Source: Laguncularia racemosa
Lineage: Eukaryota; Streptophyta; Magnoliopsida; Myrtales; Combretaceae
Assembly: GCA_037954665.1 (NCBI GenBank)
Contig: JBBMOL010000008.1
Location: 8,153,559-8,217,558 of the forward strand
DNA length: 64,000 nt
Direction: 5' to 3'
The position numbers and the translations under genes are program-made. Shown piece by piece: positions 49,044 to 61,486 of this stretch. Within the stretch, counting starts at the first letter, position 1. Each line of letters opens with the position of its first letter. Below the pieces are notes generated by a model. The model saw only the letters and a program-made list of their open reading frames with translations, did no database searches and was not told the DNA's origin.

Positions 49044-50439
49044 TCAACTAAAAAGTGTTTTTTTTTTTCACAAGATTTTAGATTTTTACATTTTCTTGTA
49101 AACTTTGAACTCTTGATTCCAATTCAATAATCATTATCTTCAAACAAGAAACACACATAACCCAATTTTTGAAACAAGATTTGAATCAAAGTTGAATGTA
49201 GAATGATGTTTGACCATGTTGGGAGTTAGGTTTTAGAAGCATAGTGTTTGTATAATAAAATACTCAAGGAATTGGAATTTGGAAGGAAATTAGTAAATGG
49301 GCTTAGCCATGGCTTAGAAAATAATGCTTTAGCATGGATCGGCCCATCAAAACCCCAAGGCTAGCCCATCACCCAAAATGGGCCCATTTAAAACTGGCTT
49401 ACCCTGCCTTAAAGCCGATTCTCTTGAATTTCACCAAACTCCTAAGTATTTGGGCCTAAATAAATTGATATGAATGGTGAGTAAATTAGATCAAGTAATA
49501 AATTTTAATAGGCTTAAAATATAGTGAGGCCCAAAACTAAAATAAAAAATTCTAATTAGGCTTAAATGAAGCATGATGTGTGAAAGTGTGCCTAAATTGG
49601 TAAATGAGCTTAAAATAGATACATTTGACATAGTGGAACCTTAATGGGATTAAATTGAGAATAATAAATAAAAATAACTTAAATGGGCTGAATGAATTAA
49701 AAGCATCAATGGGCTTAGTACAATAAAAAATGGTTAGGCCCATTACCCATATGGGCCTAAGTTAAAAATAACAAGACATGGCCTTAAATAAAGTATTAAC
49801 CTATTAGGCCTAAAGTAACTAAATAATTAATTTATATAGTTAGGTTAGTTAATCTGCTTGACTACCTCAATTGATTAGGTTAATTAACTTAATTAATCAA
49901 TAATTAGCTTAATGGGCTCAATTCTAAAAAATAAAAAATAAAAGTTAATTGGGTCCACTTTCTCTTTTAGGGTTGTTACCGCTATAGGATTTAGTAATAC
50001 ATAAGACTTAGGTTTAAGATAAAATTAAAGGCTTGGACTTTTTATGAACCGGGGCTCATTAGACTTTGCATTAATAATGAATTAAGATAAGACATGACTA
50101 GACTAAGAGTAGTAAGAGATTAAGGGATTAATTGTTTAATAAGTAATAATAATTAAACCCTAAATGGACAATGAGCTACCTAATCTAAGACTAATTGGGC
50201 CTATTTTCTCTTTTGGGCCCCATATCTAATACAGGCCTTAACTTTAATAGGACACTATGAGCTTAAATAATAACCTAAGTGAAATAGAACTAAATCAACA
50301 CTTAGGAATAAAACATCAATTTTACCTATGACTAATTTAGTTTAAATCTTTAATAACTAGATTTCTAATTAGATGTTAAGACACAACTTGCTTATCCTCT
50401 CAAGCTTGTCAGTTCAAGTACGCAATAAGCTTTTATGTT
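49044..50439. other. AT-rich part of the plus-strand non-coding retroelement-like block
   Basis: No gene. Repeated GGCTTA and GGCCCAT motifs (AATGGGCTTAG, GGCCCATTACCC, TTGGGCCTA) occur throughout 49300-50250, similar to the AAGCCCATTT motifs on the opposite strand at 31600-31660. Confidence 0.4.
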
Positions 50440-51510
50440 ACATGCTTGGACAGAATTCTAATAATTGGAATAATATGTAAACTTAGCCTAACTAATTAAG
50501 TGTTAAGTGTGCTTGGTCGTCTTAATCCAACAAATGATGCCCTTGGGTTGAGATTATGTTTGCAGGTGTAATTGTTGGGATGATATGTAGGCCATTAATG
50601 ATGGCTTGATGAGTAGTTGATAGAAGGGAACTACATCAATATAACAGTCATTGAAAGAGACAAATCGTAACGAGTGTCATACGGTGGTGTGTGGGCATAT
50701 GATACGTTATAGATGGATTGTAATCAATAGGGTTTGGATAACAGTGTTGAACTCCATACAAGATTACTTTTCAATTATTGTTGGTTCACATGGAATCTGG
50801 ATCATTCCCACATCCCTCGATAGCCTATTGGGATCGAACCCCGATTTTCACTATCTTATTGTTCGAAGTCATGAATACTCCTAAGTTGATTGTTTACTTA
50901 CAGTTAAAATAAATATAAACGAGAATTGTTTATTGCATTAGCCATAGGCCTAATGTAACATGTAGTCTATATGCTTGTTATACTAAGATCTTTTGAGCTT
51001 ATTCCCCTTCTTTTTCAGGTGAGGGTGCCTACATAGGCCTCTACTATGATTCAAATGGTTATGGTGATTAGGATGCTCAAGCTAGTTCCTCATTAGATAT
51101 TTATCATCATTAAAGTGTTGGATTGTATTTATGGACTATTTGATGGACTAAACTTTTATGTTTTAGGCCATGAGGCCCCAGAACTTTTTTGCTATGTTTT
51201 AAGTTCAAGCCTACAAGCCATATCTAGTATGCCATAAGTAACCTCTATGGCTTTGTTGAAAAGTTATTCTCTTTTGTTTCTAGCAACCTAAAATGTCTTT
51301 CCAAAATTTAATTGAACGATTTCAAAAATTTGAAATTAGATAAAAACCAACTTTAATAGTGGGATAACTTTATGTGTATAACTTAAATGATACATGCAGT
51401 TGACTATTATTGCCTTAATTTTGGGACTTGATAGTGCCTACATAACATTGTAAAGCACATTAAATGCAATAAATTTCAAGCTTTTAGTATTGAAATTCAA
51501 TAAAAATAAG
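50440..51510 (+). repeat. Non-coding retroelement module, single-copy form
   Basis: This stretch aligns with one V unit of the tandem array (GTAAACTTAGCCTAA, then GTAGGCCATTAATGATGG and GAGTAGTTGATAGAAGGG here; CTAGGCCATAATGGTGG and AAGTAGTCAATTAGG in V) and then with 40,430-40,800 and, in reverse, 31,000-30,200. Landmarks are TCCCTCGATAGCC, GGGATCGAACCCCGAT, GAAGTCATGAATACTCC, then TTTTTCAGGTGAGGGTGCC. A 77-codon frame at 50651-50884 is not conserved in the related copies and is not called. Confidence 0.55.
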
Positions 51511-53863
51511 AGCTATCACAACCCCAAGCTTAGCTTTTACTTGTAATTAAGGAAAATGTATGTCATGATGTACTCAAGAATAAAATTTGTTTAGTGGTCA
51601 TGCACTTAAGATCATATAGTTGAGGAATATGAGCAAGTAAAATGCATTTACTAAATATCTATTGTGATATCCCTCACATAGAAATTGATGAAATTCTAAT
51701 TATCAAAGAACATTTAGTATAGTGGCCTATAGTTTGTCAAAACTTTGACAGTAAGCATGCTTAGTACAAGCACTCTCAAGATGAGCGACCTACTAGGAAG
51801 TAGCTACACTAAGGAACAAAACCATATGACATGCTGCGCTAAAATGGACAATACCTTGATGAGAGGAGCTTCAGTCGAGTTGTTACTCCTATCATTAATC
51901 AAGGCCTTAAGCAATATCATAGAGGCTATCTTCCCATTATACCTACATTCATAATTGTGTTATCCCTCTCCCATACCAAAAAGCAAATCTTCTTATAGAC
52001 AAGCATGGGCAATTTATGTTTAATCAACTAGACAATTATGCTTCTCTAGAGTTAATCGCATAAGGAATAGTAGTTTTTATATTTTTCATTTTTTTTTCTT
52101 TTCATACTATCATGTTATCTTTCATAAACTTATTCTTCACCTTGTGTATTTTGCACTTTTTAAATGTGTCAAGAACACTTATTTTTTTGCTCACTATGAT
52201 AGTGGTAATCATGTATGAGGTTTTATGAGGTGGTAGCAATATTATGAAGAAAATGGAGGTGAAATGGTGTTACTATCATATTGGTGGTGATGGCAATGTT
52301 GATAGTGTGGATGCAATAGTGACCACATTAGTGGCAATAGTAGTGGTAGTGAAGCCAAGGTGGTGGTGCTGATGCTAGTGATTGAAAAGAAATCACATTT
52401 TGAAATTTTTATTGATAACTTGTTTGGTTTTATCTTAAAATTTTATATCATCTCATAAGAAGAAAAAAAATTTAATATTGACTTCATACCCATAAGGGGA
52501 TTTTTTTATACCCATCTCATTTTATAAGCTAGATATGATATAATAAGTTTTGTCATAGCTGTAATCCTATGGGAGTTTGTTAAAGCCTTTGTAATGCTGT
52601 TAATTCTTTATGAAATAGGCACGGCTTTGTGCTTCTCAATAGGTTTCTTTTTGTCTTTAGGGAGTTTTGTTAGGGCTTTTGCTATGCGGTTATTTTAATG
52701 AAATGAGCATGACTTTGTGGCTCTCCATGGGTTTCATTTTCTCAATTGATCTTCTGCGTGTTCGAATAAATGATACCAATGGTAGTATTAAATGGAGTTT
52801 TAGGTGTCCAATTACAAATGCTTCCCATATGTATCTATTCATCGATGGAAGGCCCTGTTTGCTTTTGTTGTCCGGAACTAACAGTGTCCACCTTTAACAA
52901 AACATTTGTTTAATAACGTAGGTTTGCCAAGATATTTACGGTTTAATAGTATAAATATTAATTTACATGTTAGATGGATTAAATTTAAATTTTTCTTCAT
53001 TGTTATAATTATCAGAAAAAAAAAACCGTAAGTTCACAAAATAATAATAATAATGATAATAAAAAAAATATTAACACTACATTAATAAGTTTATTAATTG
53101 AAAAGCTTACACCTGTTACATTTAGTATCATATTTGTTGGCCATATCTTCACTTATTAGTAAGGTGAGATTTCAACTATAATCCATCAAGTGTATTTATA
53201 TAATTAATCTGGGATAATATGAGCGTGCAGGTTTCTGAACTCCTTACCTCTTGTTCTAATACCACAATAAATTTAGAAGCACAATCATTCCTATTGAACT
53301 TATTGCGGTTTTAATATTTATTGCTCAACATCTGGTAACATAGTAGGATATATCCTAACCCTTGTATTACTATTAACTTCCTGTTTAATTAAGTATGCGT
53401 GCGATGATAATAAATATGAAAAGTCGCACCACTCTGCAAGTTTAAGCTTAAGCTTTAGATCATTGTGGGGTTAAACCCCAATAGCTACATAAACCAAAAA
53501 CTAATGGATAATTAATAGTAGTTCCTAACTTGAGAATGCCAGCATAAAACAATATATACATACTTGAAAATATCTGAATGGATCACGTGATGAATTCCCA
53601 GCATATCAACCACATCCCAAAATAAATGCATCAATCAAAGTGCACTCTCCCTTTCTTTTTTTGGATGGAAAAGGGTAAGGGAAGAAAATGATAAAACAGA
53701 TTCCCAAATCCCAAACCAGCTCCAAACCTATATTACTGAAAACTACAGACCATCAAACTACAACCCCAATCTCCAGCGCATAAGAAAAGTTAAAATAGAA
53801 AAAAAAGAAAAGAAAATAATAGAAAAAAATCAGAAATTTTCAAACCGAAGATGATGCGGAAAG
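51511..53863. other. Intergenic DNA downstream (3' side) of the coiled-coil gene
   Basis: No gene recognised. GTGGTGGTG/GATGTTGAT-type trinucleotide-rich sequence occupies 52200-52390. The last ~200 bp (53660-53863) are probably the 3' untranslated region of the minus-strand gene and are T-rich on that strand. Confidence 0.4.
52571..52740 (+). repeat. ~89-bp tandem duplication resembling a retroelement 3' end
   Basis: GGGAGTTTGTTAAAGCCTTT at 52571 and GGGAGTTTTGTTAGGGCTTT at 52660 start two direct copies that both continue through TATGAAATAGGCACGGCTTT-like sequence (ATGAAATGAGCATGACTTT in the second). The text resembles the 3' non-coding ends of some plant non-LTR elements, but no coding part was found. 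Confidence 0.55.
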
Positions 53864-56800
53864 CTAATATCGCTTTCCTAGATATATCCCAAGGATGATG
53901 GACACAAGGGCTACAATAAGAATGGACTTCAAAGACATATCAGAAGAAACCTCGTTGGCTTTAGTTTGGGAGGTTTCGGAAGAGGTTGAGGCTGATGCTT
54001 CAGTCTTTTTCTTGCTCTTCCTTTTGGAAGGGGTCGACACTGGGAATCCAATGTCTCTGGATTTGATCTCAGTACCGTCCTTCGATTCAAGTAAGTTGCC
54101 AGAAGTTTCCTGCAAATGGATAAATTACTAAGCAACTCTACCTAAGGAAGCAGTGTGCAAATTTGATCAAATAATTGCAATAAAATGTGACAGTGCAATA
54201 TGGTGTAGGAATCAAATCTCAATTTATCTACCAATATAGATGTCAAGGCCAATGTTCTCTTTGCAATATGCTAGGAGTCAAGATATGTATATATCCACAC
54301 ATATACATATACGTATATATATATATATATATATATATAAAGAAAAACACCAGGGATAACAAGGTGACTAAAGAAACACTAGGATTCTAATACATGCAAC
54401 ATCGAAGAAACTCTAGGTTTTAATTTGTGTCTCTCAAACTTACTTGAAGTAGATTTCCGGTAAAATTATATACATGCAAACAATATGCATCGTAGTTTCC
54501 GTGGATAATGAAGTTGACAAGCTAAATTTTCCTTAAAAGTTTCATATATGGAAAACTTAACTAAATATTTCTGTTATAATAGAGAATAGACTGACCTTCT
54601 CTAGCAATTTAGCATCTGCATGGTGTAATTTCTCCTGAAGCTCCTTGATCTGCTTCTCTAGATTGATAACATCATTCGTTTTTTCTTGAAGCTTATCGAG
54701 GGATTGCTTCAAAGCAGCTTCTTTTTCTTCTTTAGAAATTTGTGTTCTCTGTGTAAGAAATCAAGAGGAAATTCCATTTGTTAGTTATTCTGAATATCCA
54801 TATAATTCATGCAAAAAGCTAATGAGAATTGAACTTATGGCATATAGCATCATACTGTATCAACATGGTTTTGACCATACCCCAAAAGTTTAATCTTAAG
54901 AAATTAAGATTAAGGAGGGAAAAACAATAAAAATGAAAATAAGCAGCTGCTAAATTAATGAGTCCCTAAAATAGATGCCTAACCTCTTGATCTAAGGTGT
55001 TTTGGGCAACTTTCTCTTCGAGCTCTTTCACACAAGTTTCCAGTACAATCTTTTGACTAATCTCACCCTTCAGATTTTCGATCTCTAATTTTAGAGCATC
55101 TTCACTTGTTTGCTTCTCCTTCAGAAGCTCTTGGAGCTTGCAAATAGATGACTCCAGTTCCTTCTTGGAATTTCCATGTGTTTCGTTCAGCAGGTTTTTC
55201 TCTTCCACAAGCAAATTCATCTGAAACATCAAAGATAAAATTTGCTAAGCAGCTCAGAATTGAAATATTGAATGCCCAAGACCCCAAAAAAGATCGTAGC
55301 AAACCTGTGATTTCAATGTCTGGCCTTCTGTTGAAAGCCGCTGTACCAGCTCTTCCATAGCTTTCTTTGATGTGTGAAGCTGCTCCAAAGTATCATCCTT
55401 CTCGGTAACGGATGCTGATAGTTTCGCCTCCAAACCAGCCATTTTGGACTCATGTGCAGCCAAATCCTCTGTAAGTTTCAAGTTTGCCTCTGCTAATCCT
55501 TCACTCTCCCTTTGGGACCGTTCCAATTTTCCATTTAGTTCCTCAAGAACACTTTCAAGATTGGCAAGTGTCTCCTCGAGCTCCACCTTTTTCTTTTCAG
55601 CAACAACAGATGCTTCACTTGCCCGTTCTTCATACAGAGTGAGCTTGCTCTCAAGTGCACTAAGTTCCTCACTCAACTTCTTAGCTTGTATGTCTTTTTG
55701 GCTGGACTGCTCCTCCACTTCCAGCAATTGTTTCTGCGTCTCTGAAACACGTGTTTCCATTACTGAATGTAGCTCAAGAGCTCTGGAATGCTGATCTTTC
55801 AGTTCAGAGATACTGGTAACATGAGAAGCAAGTTGCTGAGCAGTGATTTCCTTCTCAGATACAGCAGAGTTGAGCAATTCTTGTAGCTCATTGACCTTGC
55901 TTTTGAGCTGTACGTTTGTCTCAACCAAAAGTTCATTATCTGAAAGTGACTGTGAAGCTTTAGTTTCTGCTTCCAAAATTTCTCTCTTTAGTTCCTCAAT
56001 CGTCCTTTCCAGAGAAGCCACTCTGATCAAACTTTCATCCAACTGTTCTTTCAATGTTTCTGACCCCATGGAAGCTTCAGCTAAGCTATCTTCATATTTC
56101 CTAGCTTGGTCCTCAAGGATCGTCACTTTGTCAGACAGAGAATTGGCCTCGAAATCTCTCTGGGAGAAGCTCATTGTTGCTTCCTGGAATTTAATCTCAA
56201 AATCGTGGGTTAATGATTTATGCAAAGACTCAAGCTCGGAATTTTTTGTTGTAGCTTGTTCCAAGGCCTTGACATGTTGATTTATTTGCTCCTCTGCAGA
56301 CCTAAGCTTCTCCAGTGTCTCACTTTCTCTAATTCCAGTAGCCTTGAGATTGTTTTCAATACTCTCCAACTTCTCCTGAGTAATACTCAAATCCTCCTTC
56401 AAAAGTTCCAGCAGGTTTTCACTTTCGGCAAGCTTCTTATTGGAACCATCCAATGCATCCTCTAACTTTTTCTTCTCCTCAGTAGCCACATTAAGACTTT
56501 CAGTCAACTGCCTCTCTCTTTCATTGGCTGCTTGGAGAGCAATTTCTAGGCTTGAGGACCGTGCTTGGAATGCTTCAAGTTCCAATCCAATTTCAGCTCC
56601 CTTGTCAGAGAAATTTTTCGTCTCTGCTTCAGCAGCAGCACATTTCTTCTCCAAAATACTGATTTGTTCTTCAAGCTCTTGAATGCGGAATTTCTCTGTT
56701 GAGAGCAACAGTTCTAGCTCACTGACTTTTTTCCCTGCATCCTCTACTTTGGAATGAGAGACCTGGATGAGATCTTCAAGCTCAAGGCTCCTCTGGTGGT

Positions 56801-59410
56801 TCATATTAGCACGGTCCTCATGTTCAGAACATTTTCCAGAGACAGTCTTCAACTCTGCCTCCAGCTCAGATTTTCGGTGAGCTGATTCGCTGAAGGAAAC
56901 TTCCAACTGGCTTATTTTATCCTGGTATTCCTGGATTAAACCACTTAGTTGTTTTTTTTCATCCTCGAGCGTCCTGAGAACCTCATCTAGTTCCAGTATT
57001 TTTTGAGATAACTCCTTTGATTCTTTTTCAACATCCCCACTCTTTGATACCACCAAATTCAGCTGTTTTTCCAACTCCACATTCTTCTGTTCTGCAGCTA
57101 TGAATCGTGACTCAAGCTCCCTTATCTGTGTTTTTGCCTCTTCTGCTGCTGCTGTTGAAGCCTGTAGCAAGTCCTCAAGCTCAAGATTCCGCTTTTTAGC
57201 AGTCTCAGCTGCACTACCAGACTCATTTTGAAGTTCCTCCAGAGACCTCAATTTTTGTTCAAGTTCCACATTGTTGGATGTAGCCTGGGACAAGAGAGAA
57301 TCTACTTTATTATAATTCTCCTCTGAGAGCTTCAATTTAGCCTCAAGATCAGTGCACAGGACCTTCATCTGAACTGCATTCGCATTGAGTTCTGCCACAT
57401 GTGCCTCTAAAGATTCCTTTTCGGCAAGTAATTTTGCTGCCTTCTCTTGCATATCTGAAAACTGAGCCTCTCGGGTTTTGAATTGGGCTTCCGAGGCTTC
57501 CCTTGAGCTCATTTCTTCCTGCAGCTTTGCTTTAAGCTCTTCTAACTCACCAGACTTTGTTTGGAGTTGCTCTTTGGTTGTGGACAAAACATCCTGAAGA
57601 GCTGTGAAATCTTCCTTCACCTGAGATTCAGATGCGCTTTTCAGCTTCAGCTCCTGTTTTAATTCATTTACAAAAGCATCCTTTGAAGAGAGTCCACTCT
57701 CAAGATCCACAAGTTGCGACTTTGAAAATACCAACTCCTGCTGGATGGCTGAAAGTTCTGCTGTAGTTCTTTCGAGAGCCTCTTCTACCTTTTTACTTTC
57801 AGCTATTTTGTCATATAGGCCTTTGATTTCCTCCTGCAGGGAAGCCATCTTATCTTCCGTCTCTTTGGCACTCAATTTTGCAGCTTCTAGAAGCCTTTCA
57901 AATTCCAAGGCCCTATGCTTATGAGATTCAGCATGTGAGCCACTTTCCTTGTGCAGCTCCTCAAATTTCCGAACCTCACTAGCTGTATGATGGAGTTCAT
58001 GCTCCAATTCCTGCAACCTCTTTCTTGAGTTCTCAAGTTCAATATTGACACCATCGAATGCCTCCTTTATGTTCACTAGTTCTTTGTGCTTTGCCTCTTG
58101 AGCTTGTAATGCCTCTTTCAATGCACTGACTTCAGAACTATATTTCTTCTTAGCTTCAAGAATTTGCTCTTGTAATTTCCCGTGGCTGTTTTCAAGCTCC
58201 TCATATTTCTTTCCACTAATCTCGAGGCTCTCTTTTGCTAGTAAGACTTCATTTTTCAGTTCTGTGTTCTCGGATTCAGAATGCTTCAATGCTCCAACCA
58301 CTCTTTCCATTTCTGTCTCCAGTTCCCTAATCTTCTCTTGGCTTTCTAGTAATTCTCGGCTAGAATTGCTTGAACTCCTTTCAATTGCAGAAGCTTTCTC
58401 TTGTACCAGCATTGCAGTTTCCTTTGGCTGAGGGCTGTCCTTCATCTCTATTGATTCCTTTTCTACTTTTATAAATTCTCCATCAAAGGTATTTTCATCC
58501 TCCTCTCTTTTTCCTTCCTTGGCATCTGAAGGGAAGTTTCCGTTTTCTGCCTGTAGTAAGATCATCATCAAATTTCAATATCAAGCTTTTGTATTAGAAC
58601 TGAGTCTACTCAATAATATTTGAAACTTTATCAAAGGTGGCTCAACTATGCATAGAGGATCTTGTAGCATCCTATCCTTCAGAAGTTCTCTCTTGTTACA
58701 TCAGTGTTACAATAATTAATGCACATAAATGTCTGACTCATAGACATAATGGAATGCTACGTCAACAAGGAATAGTCCATTATCAATACAACGAACAAAT
58801 GATCAAACATGGTTGCAGAAGCTGATCAAAGTTAAACTAAAGAAAATTTTAGTGATCAAAACGAGAAAAGGAGAGGTTGCTTAACATATTGCTTCTTTCA
58901 CAATTAACATCTAGAAAGAAATTCATAAAACTCTCGCCCCTCAGCTACAAAATTTAATTATGCATCATTCTCAAATTAGCAGCAACAAGACTAGAGATTC
59001 CCCCCACCCCCCAACTCTCCTCTCAAAAGGGAGATGTAAGACATATAAATAAAGCTAGAATACATCTATCACACTAAAGAATGACTTCAGAGCAAAACGC
59101 GGCTGGATAAAGGCTCGCAACAAGTGATAGGCATATTCACCCCACGGTTTTCTACAAGAAACAGAAGTATGCAGCATATTTTTCTCAATTGCACTAACCA
59201 AGAACCACGAGCTGTAAAAAATAGTGAATTCAAGAGCACTCTTTGGGATATATTGTTTTGTGATCAAAGCTGGTCAAGAATTGGAAATTAGGGAAAGTAA
59301 ATAGGAAGAACAATGCATAAAATTACCTTAATAAGGTCAGGTTTTGTCTCAGTTTCTTCAATGGCCTTCTTAACAGGAACTTCTGAACTTACAGTGGTCT
59401 CTTCCGCCAT
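53864..59410 (-). CDS. PICC: Tail-anchored long coiled-coil protein, PICC-like (5 exons, 1321 aa)
   Basis: Spliced on the minus strand: exons 59410-59327, 58550-55305, 55220-54984, 54748-54596 and 54109-53864. All four introns are GT-AG and phase 0, giving 28+1082+79+51+81 residues. The start is ATG in ATGGCGGAAGAG; the stop is TAG. Residues 1-80 are acidic and unstructured-looking. About 90-1240 is continuous heptad-repeat coiled coil. A Lys/Ser/Thr-rich linker leads to one hydrophobic segment (about 1302-1318, ILIVALVSIILGIYLG) followed only by KRY, so the protein should be tail-anchored with its bulk in the cytosol. A motif of the form ESGS-AE--K-R-LE-E-LL occurs near 230-250 and 470-490, with a weaker copy near 600-622. 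Length, acidic start and tail anchor fit Arabidopsis PICC (about 1330 residues), an ER-associated protein that dampens responses to microbial patterns. Coiled-coil sequences align easily by composition, so architecture is certain and the name likely. Confidence 0.9.
54313..54340. repeat. (TA)n microsatellite in intron 4 of the coiled-coil gene
   Basis: About 13 TA units lie within the last intron (54110-54595) of the minus-strand gene. Confidence 0.9.
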
Positions 59411-59933
59411 GTCAACAAGCTATCAAGTCAGTCTGCTTTTTTCTACAAGGTCCCACCCATGTCAGAGTTTAATCAAAATGTTATAGTGCACCACAAAGAA
59501 ACAAGAAACATTGGACATTAAATCCAAAACAGAGTTTGATAATGAAATTCACAAATATCATTAACGTAGTGCTCAAGATGGGCTGTTTCGCAACTTACTT
59601 CCGTTTTCGTTCACGGGCCAAAAGATAATACAAATTTACATTAAATCTTTGTATGTTGTACTTTATTCGTGACAAAGGTGGAAATAGTAGTAATGGACGA
59701 AAAGCAGAGCTGTGTTAAATAGTATTCATTAGCTGTAAAAGATATTCTGTACTATGAAGAACGACAAGGAAATATGTTGCTTTCAGAACCTACCATGATG
59801 TCAATCGCACGCCGACAAACATGAGGTGGGAGCCACACCAACTATGAAAAACCCAGAATCATCATTTTAAACAAACAATCTCTCTTACTTGAATTGCTGT
59901 CCTATTTTCTTTTCGCCACACCTTGAATTTAGG
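59411..59933 (-). promoter_or_regulatory. 5' leader of the coiled-coil gene, possibly with a leader intron and a short uORF
   Basis: About 500 bp separate the candidate TATA box from the start codon. On the minus strand a GTAAGA donor-like site at 59888 and a CTTGTAG acceptor-like site ending at 59443 would remove ~445 bp as a leader intron. If unspliced, the leader contains an upstream ATG at 59460 opening a five-residue frame that stops at 59443, inside the same acceptor, so splicing would also remove the upstream frame. This is inference from splice-like motifs only. Confidence 0.3.
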
Positions 59934-59940
59934 CTTTATA
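59934..59940 (-). promoter_or_regulatory. Candidate TATA box of the coiled-coil gene
   Basis: The minus strand reads CTATAAAG here, with an inverted CCAAT box (ATTGG) about 10 bp further upstream. Transcription would start around 59905. Confidence 0.4.
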
Positions 59941-61486
59941 GTTCACCAATAAAGGGGAAAAAGAAAGAAAGAAAAACTTATTCACCCTTATATCGTGCGT
60001 GTTGATGGATTCATGGACCAAGCCATGAAACGCGAAAGGAGCACCGAACCATGAATTATACTTTCAGAAATATAATGATGTTTTTATTTTCAACAAATTT
60101 GACTAGGTAGAATATAAATAGTTAAACAGGTTTTAATGTTATTGTTTTCAACAATCAAGACTTTAGCTGGCACTGCTTCGGTGAGCAATCTATTTTGCTT
60201 CATGTTTTTCTTTGGGACGGAACTTTATTAAGGTTGACAAAACGAAAGATGAAATTTTAAAATTTATGGGCCTAGGAAGTATCAAAACTATAAAACTCCC
60301 TCAGATGTAATTCGAGGATAGCGTACAATCTAAGAAATTTGAGGCATTCAAAGTCAGAAAAAGGAAGTCAAATGCGCTTTTCAAGTTCGGATTGAAATAA
60401 TCAAATGATATAAGAAAATCATAACAACTTGTAATCAACTTGAACACCAAGCTGTTTCTTCAAATTATAAAACCTAATTAAATTTCTCATGCGGTCTAAA
60501 CATCTATAGGATTTTTTGACATATGTGCTTAGTATGCTTGATAGGAAATTACGTTTTACATTTCCGTTGCATGTTAGATTTTGTCTCGCTTCTATATAGT
60601 ATATGTAATTAGATTAGCCAGGGAATGCAGATAAAATTGTTTATGTTCATTTCGAAATTCAATTACATCGTCTATACATTTTCATTCTTTAAATCTATGG
60701 AAAAATTTAATCCAATCGTAGCATGGCTTACCTGGTAGAAAAATACAAATATAAAGAATTCAAATGCTTAATTTGAAACATAGCAACAAAGAATCATGTC
60801 TATTATAATAGCTATGAAGGAACAATGACGTATTTACTATGGTTTTTTTTTTTTTTTTATAATCTTAATACGCCTGCACACATTGAAAATCATCAACTCG
60901 AAAAAGAACCTTTAATTAATGTGAGCCGCAAGTCATGCGGCACCACTAATAACCCAATTTATTATCACGTCTAACCATTACCCAACAAGGGCATTTTTTT
61001 TTTTTTTTTGGTTTCTTTATCCAATGGATTCTTTCTGGCGGTGGCAGTATGTATGACCCAGTACCTATTAGTATTGGCTATTCCGTTGAGTAACGTAATC
61101 TAAAAGTTCTGAAGTGCACGATTTGTAACCCAGATCATGATAATCTTAACTTTCTTATGTCTAATTAGCTTCATTTTCCTTTTTGTCCACTTAAAAAAGT
61201 CTCTTTGCCAAATCCATATCTAATCGAAGGCTAGGTCTCATTAACAAGTACTCAATATGTTCCAAAATGTTTTTTCACCAGTTATACAATTATTCTTGAA
61301 ATTTTTATAAATTTCTTTCTTGGGCTTTTTAATTAGTGTCTCAATGAATAGCATGCGCACATACAAGCGCATACCCATATATATTAAAATTTTTGAAAAT
61401 TTTCGAGCGTACATTATACACCGATGTGCATCCCGGTTTGTGGAATCCTCCGTATATAATTGACACAACCAACGTGATGGCTATCT
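59941..61486. other. Upstream flank of the coiled-coil gene
   Basis: No gene recognised. Poly(T) runs lie at 60842-60859 and 60995-61009. Frames are short and without features. Confidence 0.4.

Noticed and set aside
50651..50884. 77-codon frame in the plus-strand non-coding module
   Set aside because: The aligned copies at 40.4-40.7 kb and 30.4-30.7 kb do not keep the frame open.
55254..55304. Extension of the large coiled-coil frame beyond 55305
   Set aside because: The coding exon ends at CAG|GTTTGC. The following codons are intron, and the next exon continues the coiled coil in phase.
55444..56682. Plus-strand Ser/Leu-rich frames opposite the large coiled-coil exon
   Set aside because: Antisense shadows of Glu/Lys/Leu-rich heptad sequence, which reads as Ser/Phe/Leu on the other strand.
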